Shown piece after piece: positions 16,874 through 26,319 of a stretch of 64,000 bases of DNA. Where the stretch lies: assembly GCA_018066865.1 (NCBI GenBank), contig JAGPVT010000052.1:62001-126000 (forward strand). The letters run 5' to 3'. The position numbers were made by a program, and so were the translations under genes. The number at the start of each line of letters is the position of its first letter. The first letter of the stretch is position 1. The notes beneath the pieces are model-generated. The model was given only the letters and a program-made list of their open reading frames with translations. It was not told where the DNA came from and made no database searches. Source of the DNA: Marinobacter sp. Its GTDB lineage: Bacteria > Pseudomonadota > Gammaproteobacteria > Pseudomonadales > Oleiphilaceae.

Positions 16874-18194
16874 GATCTTTCTCGGAGTTGCTGGGAAATG
16901 TCAGTGACTGGCCGCGAAAAATAGCCGCCACAAGTCTCGGGGCCGAGGGGAAATAACCGTGAAAATAACTGGCAACCAGTCCGTTCTGCCAGAACACCGC
17001 CTCGCCGCCGGTGCCCGCCTGTTTGTGAGTACGGGCGGCAGGTTGCCAAGAAGTATCCAGAGTGGAGCGATGAAAGGTGTGGCCCCGCAACTCCCCCTGC
17101 TCCGCTGTCAGGCTGTGCATGCCCAGGCCCTGTAAGCGTTTGGCCATGGCCGAGCGACCGGGTACCAGGCCAAACAGCGAATGCACAACGCCCTCCTTGT
17201 CTGATAATTCTTCCGCGCAGGCCATCAGACCGCCGCACTCTGCGAGAATCGGTTTACCGGCATCATAAAACCCACGGATCGCGTCTGCCATAGCGGTATT
17301 GTTGGCCAAAGTGCTGCCGTGAAGTTCCGGGTAGCCGCCAGGGAGCCACAGGGCGTCAGCCGGCGGCAACTGCGAGTCCGCCAGTGGGGAAAAATAGTGC
17401 AGCTCAGCCCCCATTGCCAATAACAGGTCTGTGTTCGCGCGATAGATAAAGCTGAATGCCAGATCGCGGGCAATGGCAATGCGCACACCGTTCAGCAAAG
17501 CCTCTGGTTTAACAGGCTCAGCCGAGGCAATCGTGACAGCCTTCGGTAACTCACCAAGGCCGGCGGCTTCAAGCACAGCGGCCGCCGCATCAAGCTGCTG
17601 GTCGAGGTTGCCCAGCTCTGCCGGTTGCAACAGGCCCAGGTGCCGATCCGGAATATGCATGGCCTCGTTGCGAGGAATAGCACCCAGCAGGCTGATGCCT
17701 TTGGGCAAACCTTCCTTCAACATCTCGCCGTGGCGGGGGCTGCCGATCTTGTTGGCAATCACCTGGTACACTGACAGTTCCGGATCAAAACACGCCAGCC
17801 CCAACACCAGAGCACCAAAGGTTTGTGCCATGCCGCCGGCATCAATAACCGGCAGCGCAGGAATACCCAGTAGTTTCGCAAGATCTGCACTGGACGGGGC
17901 GCCATCAAATAGCCCCATCGCACCTTCGATCAGGATCAGGTCGGCATCCCGGGCGGCTTCCGCCAGACGCCAGCGGCATTCGTGTTCACCGGTCATCCAG
18001 GGGTGAAGCTGGTATACCGGCTGGCCTGATGCGACTTCAAGTATCATCGGGTCCAGATAATCCGGGCCGTGCTTGAACACTCGTACCTTGCGGCCAGCGT
18101 TCCTGTGCAGGCGGGCCAGCGCGGCCGTCACCATGGATTTACCCTGCCCGGAGGCGGGAGCGGTAATCATCACTGCCGGTATGGTTATATTCAT
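16866..18194 (-). CDS. cobB: Cobyrinate a,c-diamide synthase
   Basis: Glutamine-dependent amidation of cobyrinate at the a and c side chains (CobB/CbiA). It has 442 residues from the ATG at 18194. The N-terminal P-loop-like segment is APASGQGKSMVTAAL, the aspartate-rich FKHGPDYLDP and EGAMGLFDG are family hallmarks, and the amidotransferase Cys is in LAECGGLMA. An upstream in-frame start at 18254 would lie inside btuD and adds no conserved residues. It lies 13 bases after btuD. The C-terminus FPSAPRLVAAIFRGQ is duplicated as a relic before cobO. Confidence 0.94.
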   Translation of the reverse strand: MNITIPAVMITAPASGQGKSMVTAALARLHRNAGRKVRVFKHGPDYLDPMILEVASGQPVYQLHPWMTGEHECRWRLAEAARDADLILIEGAMGLFDGAPSSADLAKLLGIPALPVIDAGGMAQTFGALVLGLACFDPELSVYQVIANKIGSPRHGEMLKEGLPKGISLLGAIPRNEAMHIPDRHLGLLQPAELGNLDQQLDAAAAVLEAAGLGELPKAVTIASAEPVKPEALLNGVRIAIARDLAFSFIYRANTDLLLAMGAELHYFSPLADSQLPPADALWLPGGYPELHGSTLANNTAMADAIRGFYDAGKPILAECGGLMACAEELSDKEGVVHSLFGLVPGRSAMAKRLQGLGMHSLTAEQGELRGHTFHRSTLDTSWQPAARTHKQAGTGGEAVFWQNGLVASYFHGYFPSAPRLVAAIFRGQSLTFPSNSEKDHA

Positions 18195-18207
18195 TGGTTG
18201 GCCAGGT

Positions 18208-18990
18208 TCAGGGTTTCGGCCCGGAGCGCACGGGTACAAATAGTGTCGCGCCATCGGCTTCTACGGTGATAAGTTTCTGGTTATACAGCTGCTCAAGCGC
18301 AGAAGGCTCCAACATAACGCCTGCCGGCCCCCAACAGGCATCACCGTTGGTGTATAAAAGCAAAACATGGCTGCACCAGCGCGCTGCCAAATTCAGGTCG
18401 TGCAGGCACAGAAATACGGTTTTGCCGGCACCCGCCTGATCCGCGAGCAAGTTCATTACCTTGACCTGATGGTGCAGGTCCAGATGGTTGGTGGGTTCAT
18501 CCAGCAGCCAGATATCCGGGTTCTGAGTCATCAGCGTGGCAATGGCGACACGTTGCCGTTCACCGCCGGACAGCGTGTTCAGCAAGCGACCCGACAAATG
18601 ATCTACATCCAGTGCCGTCAGCGCCTGCTCTGCAAGAGCCTGATCTTCACCTCGCTCGCTCTCCCATGGCGACAGCCAGGGGTGACGCCCGATAAGGGCG
18701 GTTTCCATCACGGTTGCCGGGAAACTGTCCTGACGCTCCTGAAACACCAGGCCCAGTTGCCGGGCGATATCCCGGCGCTTCTGTTCGCCCAAGTCTGTGT
18801 CATTCAGCACTACCTGGCCGCTGCGGGCGGGCAGCAAACCGGCGAGTGTATGCAGCAAGGTGGTTTTACCCGCTCCGTTGGGACCAAGTACACCCCATAC
18901 CTGGGCTGGCTCAACACTTAGGTTGAGAGCAAAGCCATCTGGCCTTCCCGGTACGTTAATGATCAGATCGCGGGTACTCAGCTTGCTCAT
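18208..18990 (-). CDS. btuD: Vitamin B12/corrinoid ABC transporter ATPase
   Basis: ATP-binding subunit of the BtuCDF importer, 260 residues from 18990. Walker A is GPNGAGKTT (36-44), the signature is LSGGERQRVAIA, and Walker B is DIWLLDEPTNHLD. It is of the FecCD/BtuCD-type (iron-siderophore/B12) family. B12 specificity is inferred from neighbours. The start forms TGATG with the btuC stop, and a longer frame to 19272 is only btuC read out of frame. It is followed after 13 bases by cobB. Confidence 0.93.
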   Translation of the reverse strand: MSKLSTRDLIINVPGRPDGFALNLSVEPAQVWGVLGPNGAGKTTLLHTLAGLLPARSGQVVLNDTDLGEQKRRDIARQLGLVFQERQDSFPATVMETALIGRHPWLSPWESERGEDQALAEQALTALDVDHLSGRLLNTLSGGERQRVAIATLMTQNPDIWLLDEPTNHLDLHHQVKVMNLLADQAGAGKTVFLCLHDLNLAARWCSHVLLLYTNGDACWGPAGVMLEPSALEQLYNQKLITVEADGATLFVPVRSGPKP

Positions 18991-19949
18991 CAGCGGCTCC
19001 GGTGCAGCAGGTACAGGAAAGTCGGCACACCAAGCAACGCGGTAATCACACCCACCGGCAACTGCTCCGGGGCTATCACCGTGCGTGCCAGCGTGTCCGC
19101 CAGCACCAGCAGAGCGCCACCAGCCAAGGCACTGGCTGGCAAGATAATGCGCTGGTCGTTGCCCAGAACCAGCCGGAGCATATGAGGCACAATCAGGCCG
19201 ACAAATCCGATACTGCCAGCGGTGGTCACGGCGGTGGCCGTCAGCAAGCTGGCGAGAAGGTAAATCATCCATTCCAGCGGCCGCACAGCGACACCCAACG
19301 CAGCAGCCTGCAACGGTCCACGAGCCAGCACATTCAGATTACGGGCAAGGGGCATAATCAGCACCACCGCTAAAACAAGCACAGTCAGCGCCGGCCAGGG
19401 TGAACGAGCGTAAGAGACATCGCCCATCAGCCAGTACAGCATACCGGGCAGTTTGTAAGAGGGGGTGATTGCCAGCATGAGAGTAATGACAGCACCCCAA
19501 CCAGCCGCAACCACCACACCAGTCAGCAGCAGGCGGGAAGGTGTCCAGCTGCCAGTGCCGTGGGCGATACCGAAGACCAGCAGGGTGGCCAGCATGGCGC
19601 CGGCAAAAGCCGAACCCGATATCAGCAGCGCACCCATGCCAGACAACATGGCCAGCAACGCCCCGACTGCAGCACCGCCGGATAACCCCAGCACGTACGG
19701 GTCGGCCAGAGGATTCCTCAGTAGCACTTGCATCAGGGCGCCCGCGACCGCCAGCAAACCACCGGTGGCAAAAGCTGCAAGAGTGCGTGGCAGGCGCAAG
19801 TCCATCAGAAGTGTGCGATTCAACGCGCTGCCTTCGCCCTGAATGGTCTGCCAGAGATCAAGCAGTGGAATGTTTACGCTGCCCAAGGCCATGGCCAGCA
19901 ATACCGCGAAAAAAGCAAGGATGCCAAGAATCAACAGCGAACGGATCAT
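18990..19949 (-). CDS. btuC: Vitamin B12/corrinoid ABC transporter permease
   Basis: FecCD-family inner-membrane permease, 319 residues, with about nine to ten hydrophobic helices. Family segments include RLPRTLAAFATGGLLAVAGALMQ and the coupling region with NPLADPYVLGLSGGAAVGA, plus GFVGLIVPHMLRLVLGNDQR near the end, where the ATPase contacts lie. It overlaps btuD by one base and lies 33 bases after btuF. Substrate assignment to corrinoids comes from the adjoining riboswitch, btuB and cob genes. Confidence 0.93.
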   Translation of the reverse strand: MIRSLLILGILAFFAVLLAMALGSVNIPLLDLWQTIQGEGSALNRTLLMDLRLPRTLAAFATGGLLAVAGALMQVLLRNPLADPYVLGLSGGAAVGALLAMLSGMGALLISGSAFAGAMLATLLVFGIAHGTGSWTPSRLLLTGVVVAAGWGAVITLMLAITPSYKLPGMLYWLMGDVSYARSPWPALTVLVLAVVLIMPLARNLNVLARGPLQAAALGVAVRPLEWMIYLLASLLTATAVTTAGSIGFVGLIVPHMLRLVLGNDQRIILPASALAGGALLVLADTLARTVIAPEQLPVGVITALLGVPTFLYLLHRSR

Positions 19950-19982
19950 CGACCACCTGCCTGCACGCTGGCGCTTGGGGCA

Positions 19983-20864
19983 TTAACGCTCACGTGCAAC
20001 ATCCAGCTTTTCACAGATTAGCTCGGTCGCTTCGAGAAGCCTGGGGGTGGGCCTCGAAATCGGGGATGCAGGTACAAAAAACAGGTTGTCTCTGGCAACA
20101 GCCTTCAAACCGGAATAGTTCTTCCAAAGATCGAGCTGACCGTCACTTTTACCATCCACACTTCCTGTAAGAATAGCGTGGGGGTTAGCCTCCAGAACAA
20201 CCTCTGCACTGATTCTCGGCACCAGGCGGGACATATCACCAAATACATTCACACCACCGCACAATTGGAGAACCTTGCCAATCAAATGATCATTATTGAT
20301 CGTCATCAGAGGCTGCTCCCAAACCTGATAAAAAACCGGTATTGGTTCAGCACCGCGGTACTGCTCAGAGATCGCTTTAATACCTGCGCGAAAATGCGCA
20401 GCTTCCACATACCCTTCCTGTTCCGTTCCCGCCAATGTTGAGAGCCGCTCAATAACGCTGGAAACCCCTTCGAATGTCCGAGGTTCTATGGAAAACAGTG
20501 GCACACCAAGCTCCTGCAGCAGCTCGACCTGCGCAGGCGGGTTACCCGTTACCCAGGTAACCACCAGATCCGGCTTAAAGGCCAGCAGAGCTTCCAGATC
20601 TATGCGGGTGTGATTGCCAACCAAAGGCAACTTGAGCGCGGCAGGAGGGTAGTCACTGTAGTTAACAACAGCAACTACCTTGTCGCCAGCACCCGCCGCA
20701 AACATAAGCTCGGTGGCTCCGGGCGACAGCGTAACTATTCGTTTGGCCGGTTCTGGCAGGCACACTTGCGCACCCTTCTCATCTTCAGCACACACCTCTG
20801 CCCACACCATCACAGGCAGGAACAGAAGCACGCAAAACAGTGCCTTAACCGGCCAGTAAGTCAT
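19983..20864 (-). CDS. btuF: Periplasmic vitamin B12-binding protein
   Basis: Class-III solute-binding protein, 293 residues. A signal peptide MTYWPVKALFCVLLFLPVMV ends near WAEVCA. The mature part has the helical-backbone fold, with RIVTLSPGATELMFAAGAGDKVVAV at the N-lobe, LVVTWVTGN in the middle and ISRPTPRLLEATELICEKL at the C-lobe. It delivers corrinoid to BtuCD. It lies 14 bases after btuB in the riboswitch-led operon. Confidence 0.92.
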   Translation of the reverse strand: MTYWPVKALFCVLLFLPVMVWAEVCAEDEKGAQVCLPEPAKRIVTLSPGATELMFAAGAGDKVVAVVNYSDYPPAALKLPLVGNHTRIDLEALLAFKPDLVVTWVTGNPPAQVELLQELGVPLFSIEPRTFEGVSSVIERLSTLAGTEQEGYVEAAHFRAGIKAISEQYRGAEPIPVFYQVWEQPLMTINNDHLIGKVLQLCGGVNVFGDMSRLVPRISAEVVLEANPHAILTGSVDGKSDGQLDLWKNYSGLKAVARDNLFFVPASPISRPTPRLLEATELICEKLDVARER

Positions 20865-20878
20865 AGTTCAGCTCTCAC

Positions 20879-22714
20879 TCAGCGGAAATCATAACGTACG
20901 GCAAGCATGCCAGTGCGGCCCGCAGCAATGTAGTTCTGAGCGGCAGATCTCCGGGCAGTTGAGTACTCTTTGTCAAGCACGTTTGTCAGAGTCAAACGCG
21001 CATTCCAGTCAGGGGCAAAATTCCAACCTGCGCGCAGATCCAAGGTCGCAAAGCCTGCCAACCGATTGGTGTTTGCAGCATCATCGTAGCGATCACCCTC
21101 TGCAATCACTGAGCCGCCAAAGACAAAGTTACTGACAGCCTTATCCAGATCAATACGCGCGGTCTGGCGTGTACGGCGTCTTAACTGTTTACCGGTTTCC
21201 CGATCTTCCGGGTCCATGTAGGTCAACGCAATAGCAGTGCGCCAGCCGTCTAACTCATAACCGGCTGAGAGTTCCGCACCGCGAATTCGTGCCTCGTCGA
21301 CGTTCACAGCAGTATTAACACCGCTAATCATCCCAGAGCTGATCAAGCTCTCAATGTCCATCTGATAAACCGCCAGATCCCAGAACCAGGCTTGGTAATT
21401 TCCGCTGACTCCCAGTTCATAGTTTTCTGATTCCTCCGGTTCCAGATCGGGATTGCCCTGATATGAAAACCCAAAACCAAAGTCCGTGAACGGAAAATAG
21501 AGGTCGTTGAAAGTAGGGGCACGGAAGGCCGTACCGTAACTGGCCCGCACACGATGAGAACGATCAAACCTGTAGCCCAACGCCAACCCGCCAGTTTCCT
21601 GGATACCGTAGGCTTCATTATCATCGCTGCGCAGGCTTAGCTGAGCATCAACCGGGCCAAAATTAAGGCGTAACTGGCTGAACACGGCGGTGTTTGTCCT
21701 ACTGGTTTCGTTGAAGTCTTGAGTACTGCTGACCTCGTCCTGCTGCAGCTCTGCGCCGATAACCAGTTCGTGGACACTGTAGGAGAAAGTGTTTTCCCAT
21801 CGGGCCTGTTGCAGGCGCGTGTTAAACACACTTTCACTACCACCCTGGAAGCTTTCGGCTTCATCCCGTGATTCAGAGAACTGGATACCCGTTTTCCAGT
21901 TGTCGTTCAGAGGCGTCATCACTCCAAAGCCAAGGGCACGTAGCGTAAAATCAGTATTGCCGCCCTCAAACTCGGAGTTTCCCTCAGACTGCAAAAGCAT
22001 AACGCTGGCTTCACCGCCGTTATCAAAATCGTGCACAACCCGGCCAAGCCCGGCTGAATTGCGAAAACCTCTGTCATCACCGTTTTCCACAATCGCAGTG
22101 CCGTCGGTTTCTTTATGAAGACCGCTCAGGCTGAAGCGCGTGTTCCCAGCCTCGCCGGAAACACCCGCGCTCACCTTCTGGGAATCAAAGTTACCAGCAC
22201 CCGCCTCAACCCAGCCTCTTTGCCCCTGCTTTGGATCCAGTGTGAAAGCCTGAACAACACCGCCCATGGCATCTGCACCATAGAGCGAACTGCGAGGTCC
22301 ACGCACGACCTCAACACGCTGAACAAGCTCTGACGGGAAGTACTGCCAGGAAGCGCCACCGCCGGTTGCCGAATGCAGCTTTACACCGTCAACCAGAAAA
22401 ACAGTGCCGCCGTTCTTGACGCCACGGGTGTAGACGCTTGTTGATTTGCCAAAAGAGCCATTACCGACCACGTTGATGCCAGGCTGGCCGCGCAAAAGAT
22501 CGGAGAAATCGGCTGGCGCTTTGGAGCGAATATCTTCTTCGTCAATCACCGTAACGGAGGCAAGGCTCTCACCGACCGTTCTGGGACCAAGGGTTGCGGT
22601 GACAACAATCGGATCTAATTGCGAAACCTGAGCTTCTTGAGCGACCGCAATTGAGAGGGGACTAAACGCAAAAGGAACTACCAGAGCTCGGGTAGCTGAC
22701 AGGGACACTTTCAT
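20879..22714 (-). CDS. btuB: TonB-dependent vitamin B12 outer-membrane receptor
   Basis: Outer-membrane corrinoid transporter, 611 residues from the ATG at 22714. A signal peptide is followed by the TonB box DPIVVTAT. The plug domain includes VTVIDEEDIRSKAPADFSDL and RVEVVRGPRSSLYGADAMGG. The 22-strand barrel ends in LAVRYDFR with the terminal aromatic/Arg pattern. The receptor should be energised by ExbBD-TonB, a set of which lies at 58503-60895. It is the first gene after the cobalamin riboswitch. A start three codons earlier is possible. Confidence 0.94.
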   Translation of the reverse strand: MKVSLSATRALVVPFAFSPLSIAVAQEAQVSQLDPIVVTATLGPRTVGESLASVTVIDEEDIRSKAPADFSDLLRGQPGINVVGNGSFGKSTSVYTRGVKNGGTVFLVDGVKLHSATGGGASWQYFPSELVQRVEVVRGPRSSLYGADAMGGVVQAFTLDPKQGQRGWVEAGAGNFDSQKVSAGVSGEAGNTRFSLSGLHKETDGTAIVENGDDRGFRNSAGLGRVVHDFDNGGEASVMLLQSEGNSEFEGGNTDFTLRALGFGVMTPLNDNWKTGIQFSESRDEAESFQGGSESVFNTRLQQARWENTFSYSVHELVIGAELQQDEVSSTQDFNETSRTNTAVFSQLRLNFGPVDAQLSLRSDDNEAYGIQETGGLALGYRFDRSHRVRASYGTAFRAPTFNDLYFPFTDFGFGFSYQGNPDLEPEESENYELGVSGNYQAWFWDLAVYQMDIESLISSGMISGVNTAVNVDEARIRGAELSAGYELDGWRTAIALTYMDPEDRETGKQLRRRTRQTARIDLDKAVSNFVFGGSVIAEGDRYDDAANTNRLAGFATLDLRAGWNFAPDWNARLTLTNVLDKEYSTARRSAAQNYIAAGRTGMLAVRYDFR

Positions 22715-22845
22715 AAAACGCACTCACAGACTCACCACGCGCACCCGCATGGTTGATTGTTCGGTGCTACATAAGGGAGGCTAATTCCGGCGACAAGCCA
22801 GGGTGAAGCATTTCAACAGGTGGGAAAATTCCGTGAGACAGACCG

Positions 22846-23067
22846 GTGCTTACCCACCGCAACTGCCCTCCGCAGCGTTCGGTGTGTTTACAGGCCGGTC
22901 TCCGGACTTGTGGGTTATAATACCGATCGGCATAAGCCTTCCCATGCTCGCGCACAGTGGCATCTCTCTTCGCCGTTCACCCACTTACCGTTGCGGGGGC
23001 AGTGCCGGACTTTAACCGGCTTCCCGTTTCACTGTTATAGAGGCGATGATTCCGCCACAACAGCACC
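22846..23067 (-). ncRNA. Cobalamin riboswitch controlling btuB and downstream genes
   Basis: On the minus strand the leader holds the B12 box AGTCCGGAGACCGGCC (about 22893-22908) and the upstream conserved core GGGAAGCCGGTTAAAGTCC followed by CTGCCCCCGCAACGGTAAG. The ends GGTGCT (23067-23062) and AGCACC (22851-22846) pair as the closing stem P1. These are the defining parts of the cobalamin aptamer. The btuB start lies about 130 bases downstream. High adenosylcobalamin is expected to reduce expression. The 22715-23114 gap contains nothing else I recognise. Confidence 0.93.
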
Positions 23068-23114
23068 TACAAACGCGAAGAAATACTAACAATGCGTTAA
23101 TGTCTGGTCAATGA

Positions 23115-24137
23115 CTAAGCACAAATGCTGGTCGCTAGAGCCGCCTCTAGCCGTCGCCACTGACTCTCATTTCCCGCCAGACCAAACCGCAGCATTCCCG
23201 ATTGCTCAAAGACTCTGACCAGCACCGCCTGGGCAGCCAGCTGGTCCGCCAAGAACTGTGGATTATCAGTGCGAACTGTCTGAAACAGTGGACTACCGCC
23301 CGTATACGTGAGCCCGGCTGCCTGTAATACCTCCCGCAACCTGTCGGCACTTCGTTGCAAACCATCGCGGCTCTGAAACTGCCAGTCAGTATCGGTCAGC
23401 GCCTGAGCCATCACATAGCGAGCTGGCCCACCAAGCGGCCAGGGGCCGAGCACTGTCCTTAAAGAGTCAGCAACTGCAAAATCAGCAAGTACCGCCCCAG
23501 CCCGTGCGCCAGCCAGACCAAAAAACTTTCCAAGCGAACGGAGAACAATCAAACCTGGCAACCCCGCTCGGGAACACAGGCTGAATGCCGGCGTAGCATC
23601 CATGAATGCCTCATCGACAACAAGCCAGCCACCCCGCTTTGTCAGCCGTTCATGCCAACGCAACAGCGTGGAGGGCGGGATTATTTCTCCGGTGGGGTTG
23701 TTGGGGTTGATCCAGACAAGTACATCCAGCCGGTCAAGCCATCGATCATCGCAACCCGAAGCGCCAGCGCCGGTCTGCTCAGGCCCTATGGGGACAACCG
23801 TATGACCAGAACGCCGCCAGCTATACCCATGTTCACGATAACCAGGTACCGGTATGCCTACACGACAGGGTTTACGCAACCCCGGCAGAGCCATAATAGC
23901 CGCCTGGCTGCCTGGTACGGGAACACAGGCTACCGATGACGATGCGCCCGACCACTCACGAACAATAGCTTCGAGCCCGTCATCAGCTTCCGGCAGTCTT
24001 TGCCATACCTCAGCCGGTATGTCAGGCACCGGCCATCCAACCGGGTTTATACCGGTGGATAGGTCAAGCCACTGGGAACGGGGAATACCCCAGCGCTCAA
24101 CGGCTTCATTCAGGCGCCCACCATGTTCCAACATCAT
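23115..24137 (-). CDS. cobD: Threonine-phosphate decarboxylase, CobD type
   Basis: PLP-dependent class-I/II aminotransferase-fold enzyme, 340 residues, that makes (R)-1-amino-2-propanol phosphate, the linker of the nucleotide loop. It shows the N-terminal HGGRLNEA and LDLSTGINPVGWP, typical of CobD/CobC fusions, plus NPNNPTGE and the PLP lysine in VLRSLGKFFGLAGARAG. In the Pseudomonas denitrificans scheme this is cobC. It overlaps the cbiB end by one base and ends just before the riboswitch region of the next unit. Confidence 0.92.
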   Translation of the reverse strand: MMLEHGGRLNEAVERWGIPRSQWLDLSTGINPVGWPVPDIPAEVWQRLPEADDGLEAIVREWSGASSSVACVPVPGSQAAIMALPGLRKPCRVGIPVPGYREHGYSWRRSGHTVVPIGPEQTGAGASGCDDRWLDRLDVLVWINPNNPTGEIIPPSTLLRWHERLTKRGGWLVVDEAFMDATPAFSLCSRAGLPGLIVLRSLGKFFGLAGARAGAVLADFAVADSLRTVLGPWPLGGPARYVMAQALTDTDWQFQSRDGLQRSADRLREVLQAAGLTYTGGSPLFQTVRTDNPQFLADQLAAQAVLVRVFEQSGMLRFGLAGNESQWRRLEAALATSICA

Positions 24138-25084
24138 TATTGTGTCACCACAACAAAAGTAAGAATTGTAGCCACCAGAGAAATACCAAGCCAGAGCCAG
24201 ACGCCATGTCGCACCAGCCTGATGGCAGACTCAATGCTTGCCGGACTCGCGTCTCGAGTACCACCAAGAATCGGGCGTTGTTTTATGCCACGCGGATAGG
24301 GCGATGGCCCACCGAGCCTGACATTCAATGCACCTGCGCCTGCCGCCATAACAGGCCCCGCATTGGGACTGTCCCATTGTGGCGCCTGGTTTCGCCAGCA
24401 CCACCAGGCCAATTTGCGATCGCCCAACAGCGCATAGGTATGCGCTGTCAGCCGGGCTGGCAACCAACCCATCAGGTCATCAAGCCGTGCCGCAGCCCGG
24501 CCAAAATACAGAAACCGTGGGTTGCGATAACCCCACATGGCATCCAGGGTATTCACCATTCGGTGCATAACCACGCCAGGAATGCCCGCAACCAGGAACC
24601 AGAACAGGCTGGCAAACACCGCATCTGCTCCGTTCTCCAGCATGGACTCGGTCGCGGCAGCAGCCACGCCCTGTTCATCCAGTGCACTGGCCTGGCGACT
24701 GACAATACGGCTGACCTGATCACGAGCTCTTTCGAGGTCGCCCTCGTGTAACGGTTCAGCTACAGCTCTGCCATGCTCGGCTAGCCCACGAAGAGAAATG
24801 GCCAGCCAGAGCGCGACCGTCTGAGCCAGCATCAGCAGCAGCCCATCGAGTGCCAGAGAAACCCAGACGGCCAGACCCAACAGAGGAGCTGTCAGCAAAA
24901 GCACCGCTAAAATGCCGGTCGTCAGACCTCGAAGGGGATTTTCCGGTGAGATGTTGAGCCGCTTTTCCACAGCAGTGACCAATCGCCCGAACCCGACAAC
25001 CGGGTGCATGCAGCGCGGCTCGCCAAACAGATGATCGAGGGCAAGAGCAAGCACACAGACAATGAAAGGAGTGAATAGCAACAC
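24137..25084 (-). CDS. cbiB: Adenosylcobinamide-phosphate synthase
   Basis: Integral-membrane enzyme joining aminopropanol (phosphate) to adenosylcobyric acid (CbiB; CobD in the aerobic scheme), 315 residues with several hydrophobic helices. Family segments are ALDHLFGEPRCMHPVVGFGRLV near the N-terminus, NGADAVFASLFWFLVAGIPGVVMHRMVNTLD, and ALNVRLGGPSPYPRGI toward the end. It is the first gene of a two-gene unit with cobD. It diverges from cobT across 155 bases with no recognised riboswitch. Confidence 0.93.
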   Translation of the reverse strand: MLLFTPFIVCVLALALDHLFGEPRCMHPVVGFGRLVTAVEKRLNISPENPLRGLTTGILAVLLLTAPLLGLAVWVSLALDGLLLMLAQTVALWLAISLRGLAEHGRAVAEPLHEGDLERARDQVSRIVSRQASALDEQGVAAAATESMLENGADAVFASLFWFLVAGIPGVVMHRMVNTLDAMWGYRNPRFLYFGRAAARLDDLMGWLPARLTAHTYALLGDRKLAWWCWRNQAPQWDSPNAGPVMAAGAGALNVRLGGPSPYPRGIKQRPILGGTRDASPASIESAIRLVRHGVWLWLGISLVATILTFVVVTQ

Positions 25085-25239
25085 AGGTGTTCCCGGACCA
25101 GACAGAAGGTAAAGCCGTCAAGCCTACCTCAATACGCCCAGTCGGAGTATGATCCCGCCCTATATTGTATTGAACTCATGCTCCACACTCCGTAATCAGA
25201 ACCTGCTTTACGGTACATTGATGTCTGAAGGTATGTGCA

Positions 25240-26319
25240 ATGTCATTTCCCAACAGTTGGACCACCCCTCCCCGGCAACCCGAGGCACGTTTTTTCGAGC
25301 AGGCAGCACGGCGGCAAAGTGTGCTGACCAAGCCCACCGGCTCTCTGGGCAAACTGGAAAACGTTGCCGTTCAGCTCGCCGGACTTCAGGGCACAGATAC
25401 GCCGACGCTTGATCGCATCCAGATCAGTGTTTTTGTGGGTGATCACGGTATTTGTGAAGAAGGGATATCCGCATACCCCCAGGCAGTTACCGCACAGATG
25501 ATTGCAAACTTTGCCAGTGGTGGCGCGGCAGTCAGTGTTCTGGCTAAATCACTGGGCGCGGAACTGGAAGTTGTAAACCTTGGCACGGTATCTGACGTCG
25601 AACCCGATTTGCCCGGCGTCATAGATGCTCGCATAGCGCCCTGTACCCGTAATTTTGTGGCCATCGACGCCATGACCACGGAGCAGGTATGCGCAGCGCT
25701 GAACCACGGCGATGCAGCCGCTCAGCGGGCATCAGATAAGGGTTGCCAACTGTTTATTGGCGGTGAAATGGGCATAGGTAACACCACCTCTGCAACCGCC
25801 GTTGCCTGCGCGCTAATGGAAAAAAATCCCATGAAACTGACAGGGCCCGGCACAGGCCTGGACATCGCCGGCGTGCGCCATAAAGCCGAAGTAATCATTC
25901 TGGCGATTCAGCGCCACGATAACGACGATGATGGTCAGGATGCGATGGCCGTGCTCAAAGCCTTTGGCGGCTTTGAAATTGCAGCTTTGGCGGGCGCCAT
26001 TGCCGGTTGTGCCGCACGATCCATTCCGGTGTTGATCGATGGATATATTGTCTCTGTCGCTGCGCTGATTGCAGTCCGCCAGCAACCGGATATCCGCCCC
26101 TGGCTGCTGTTCGCCCACCGCTCTGCCGAGCCAGGCCACCAGGCCATTCTGGCGGCACTGAATGCAGAGCCACTGCTTGATCTCGGGATGCGTCTTGGCG
26201 AAGGTAGCGGTGCTGCCGTAGCCGTTCCTTTGCTGCGGATTGCTTGTGAGCTTCACAATGGCATGGCCAGTTTTACGGACGCCGGCGTCAGCAATAAAGA
26301 GGGAAGCCATGATGGCTGA
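25240..26319 (+). CDS. cobT: Nicotinate-nucleotide-dimethylbenzimidazole phosphoribosyltransferase
   Basis: Makes alpha-ribazole phosphate from nicotinate mononucleotide and 5,6-dimethylbenzimidazole. It has 359 residues. It shows [10 protein letters not shown] near the N-terminus, [30 protein letters not shown], and the catalytic glutamate region [11 protein letters not shown] (about E321). An AAGG ribosome site sits 8 bases before the ATG. A weak TTGAAC-N17-TAATCA promoter-like pair lies at 25170-25198. It overlaps cobC by 11 bases. Confidence 0.95.
   Translation: MSFPNSWTTPPRQPEARFFEQAARRQSVLTKPTGSLGKLENVAVQLAGLQGTDTPTLDRIQISVFVGDHGICEEGISAYPQAVTAQMIANFASGGAAVSVLAKSLGAELEVVNLGTVSDVEPDLPGVIDARIAPCTRNFVAIDAMTTEQVCAALNHGDAAAQRASDKGCQLFIGGEMGIGNTTSATAVACALMEKNPMKLTGPGTGLDIAGVRHKAEVIILAIQRHDNDDDGQDAMAVLKAFGGFEIAALAGAIAGCAARSIPVLIDGYIVSVAALIAVRQQPDIRPWLLFAHRSAEPGHQAILAALNAEPLLDLGMRLGEGSGAAVAVPLLRIACELHNGMASFTDAGVSNKEGSHDG

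Noticed and set aside
16471-17238. A 255-codon frame across the cobN start and the cobB end
   Set aside because: It crosses two proven genes in another frame and has composition typical of a shadow. The real content of that junction is the receptor relic in a different frame.
20879-23067. Riboswitch placed on the plus strand
   Set aside because: The B12 box, core and closing stem read correctly only on the minus strand, toward btuB.
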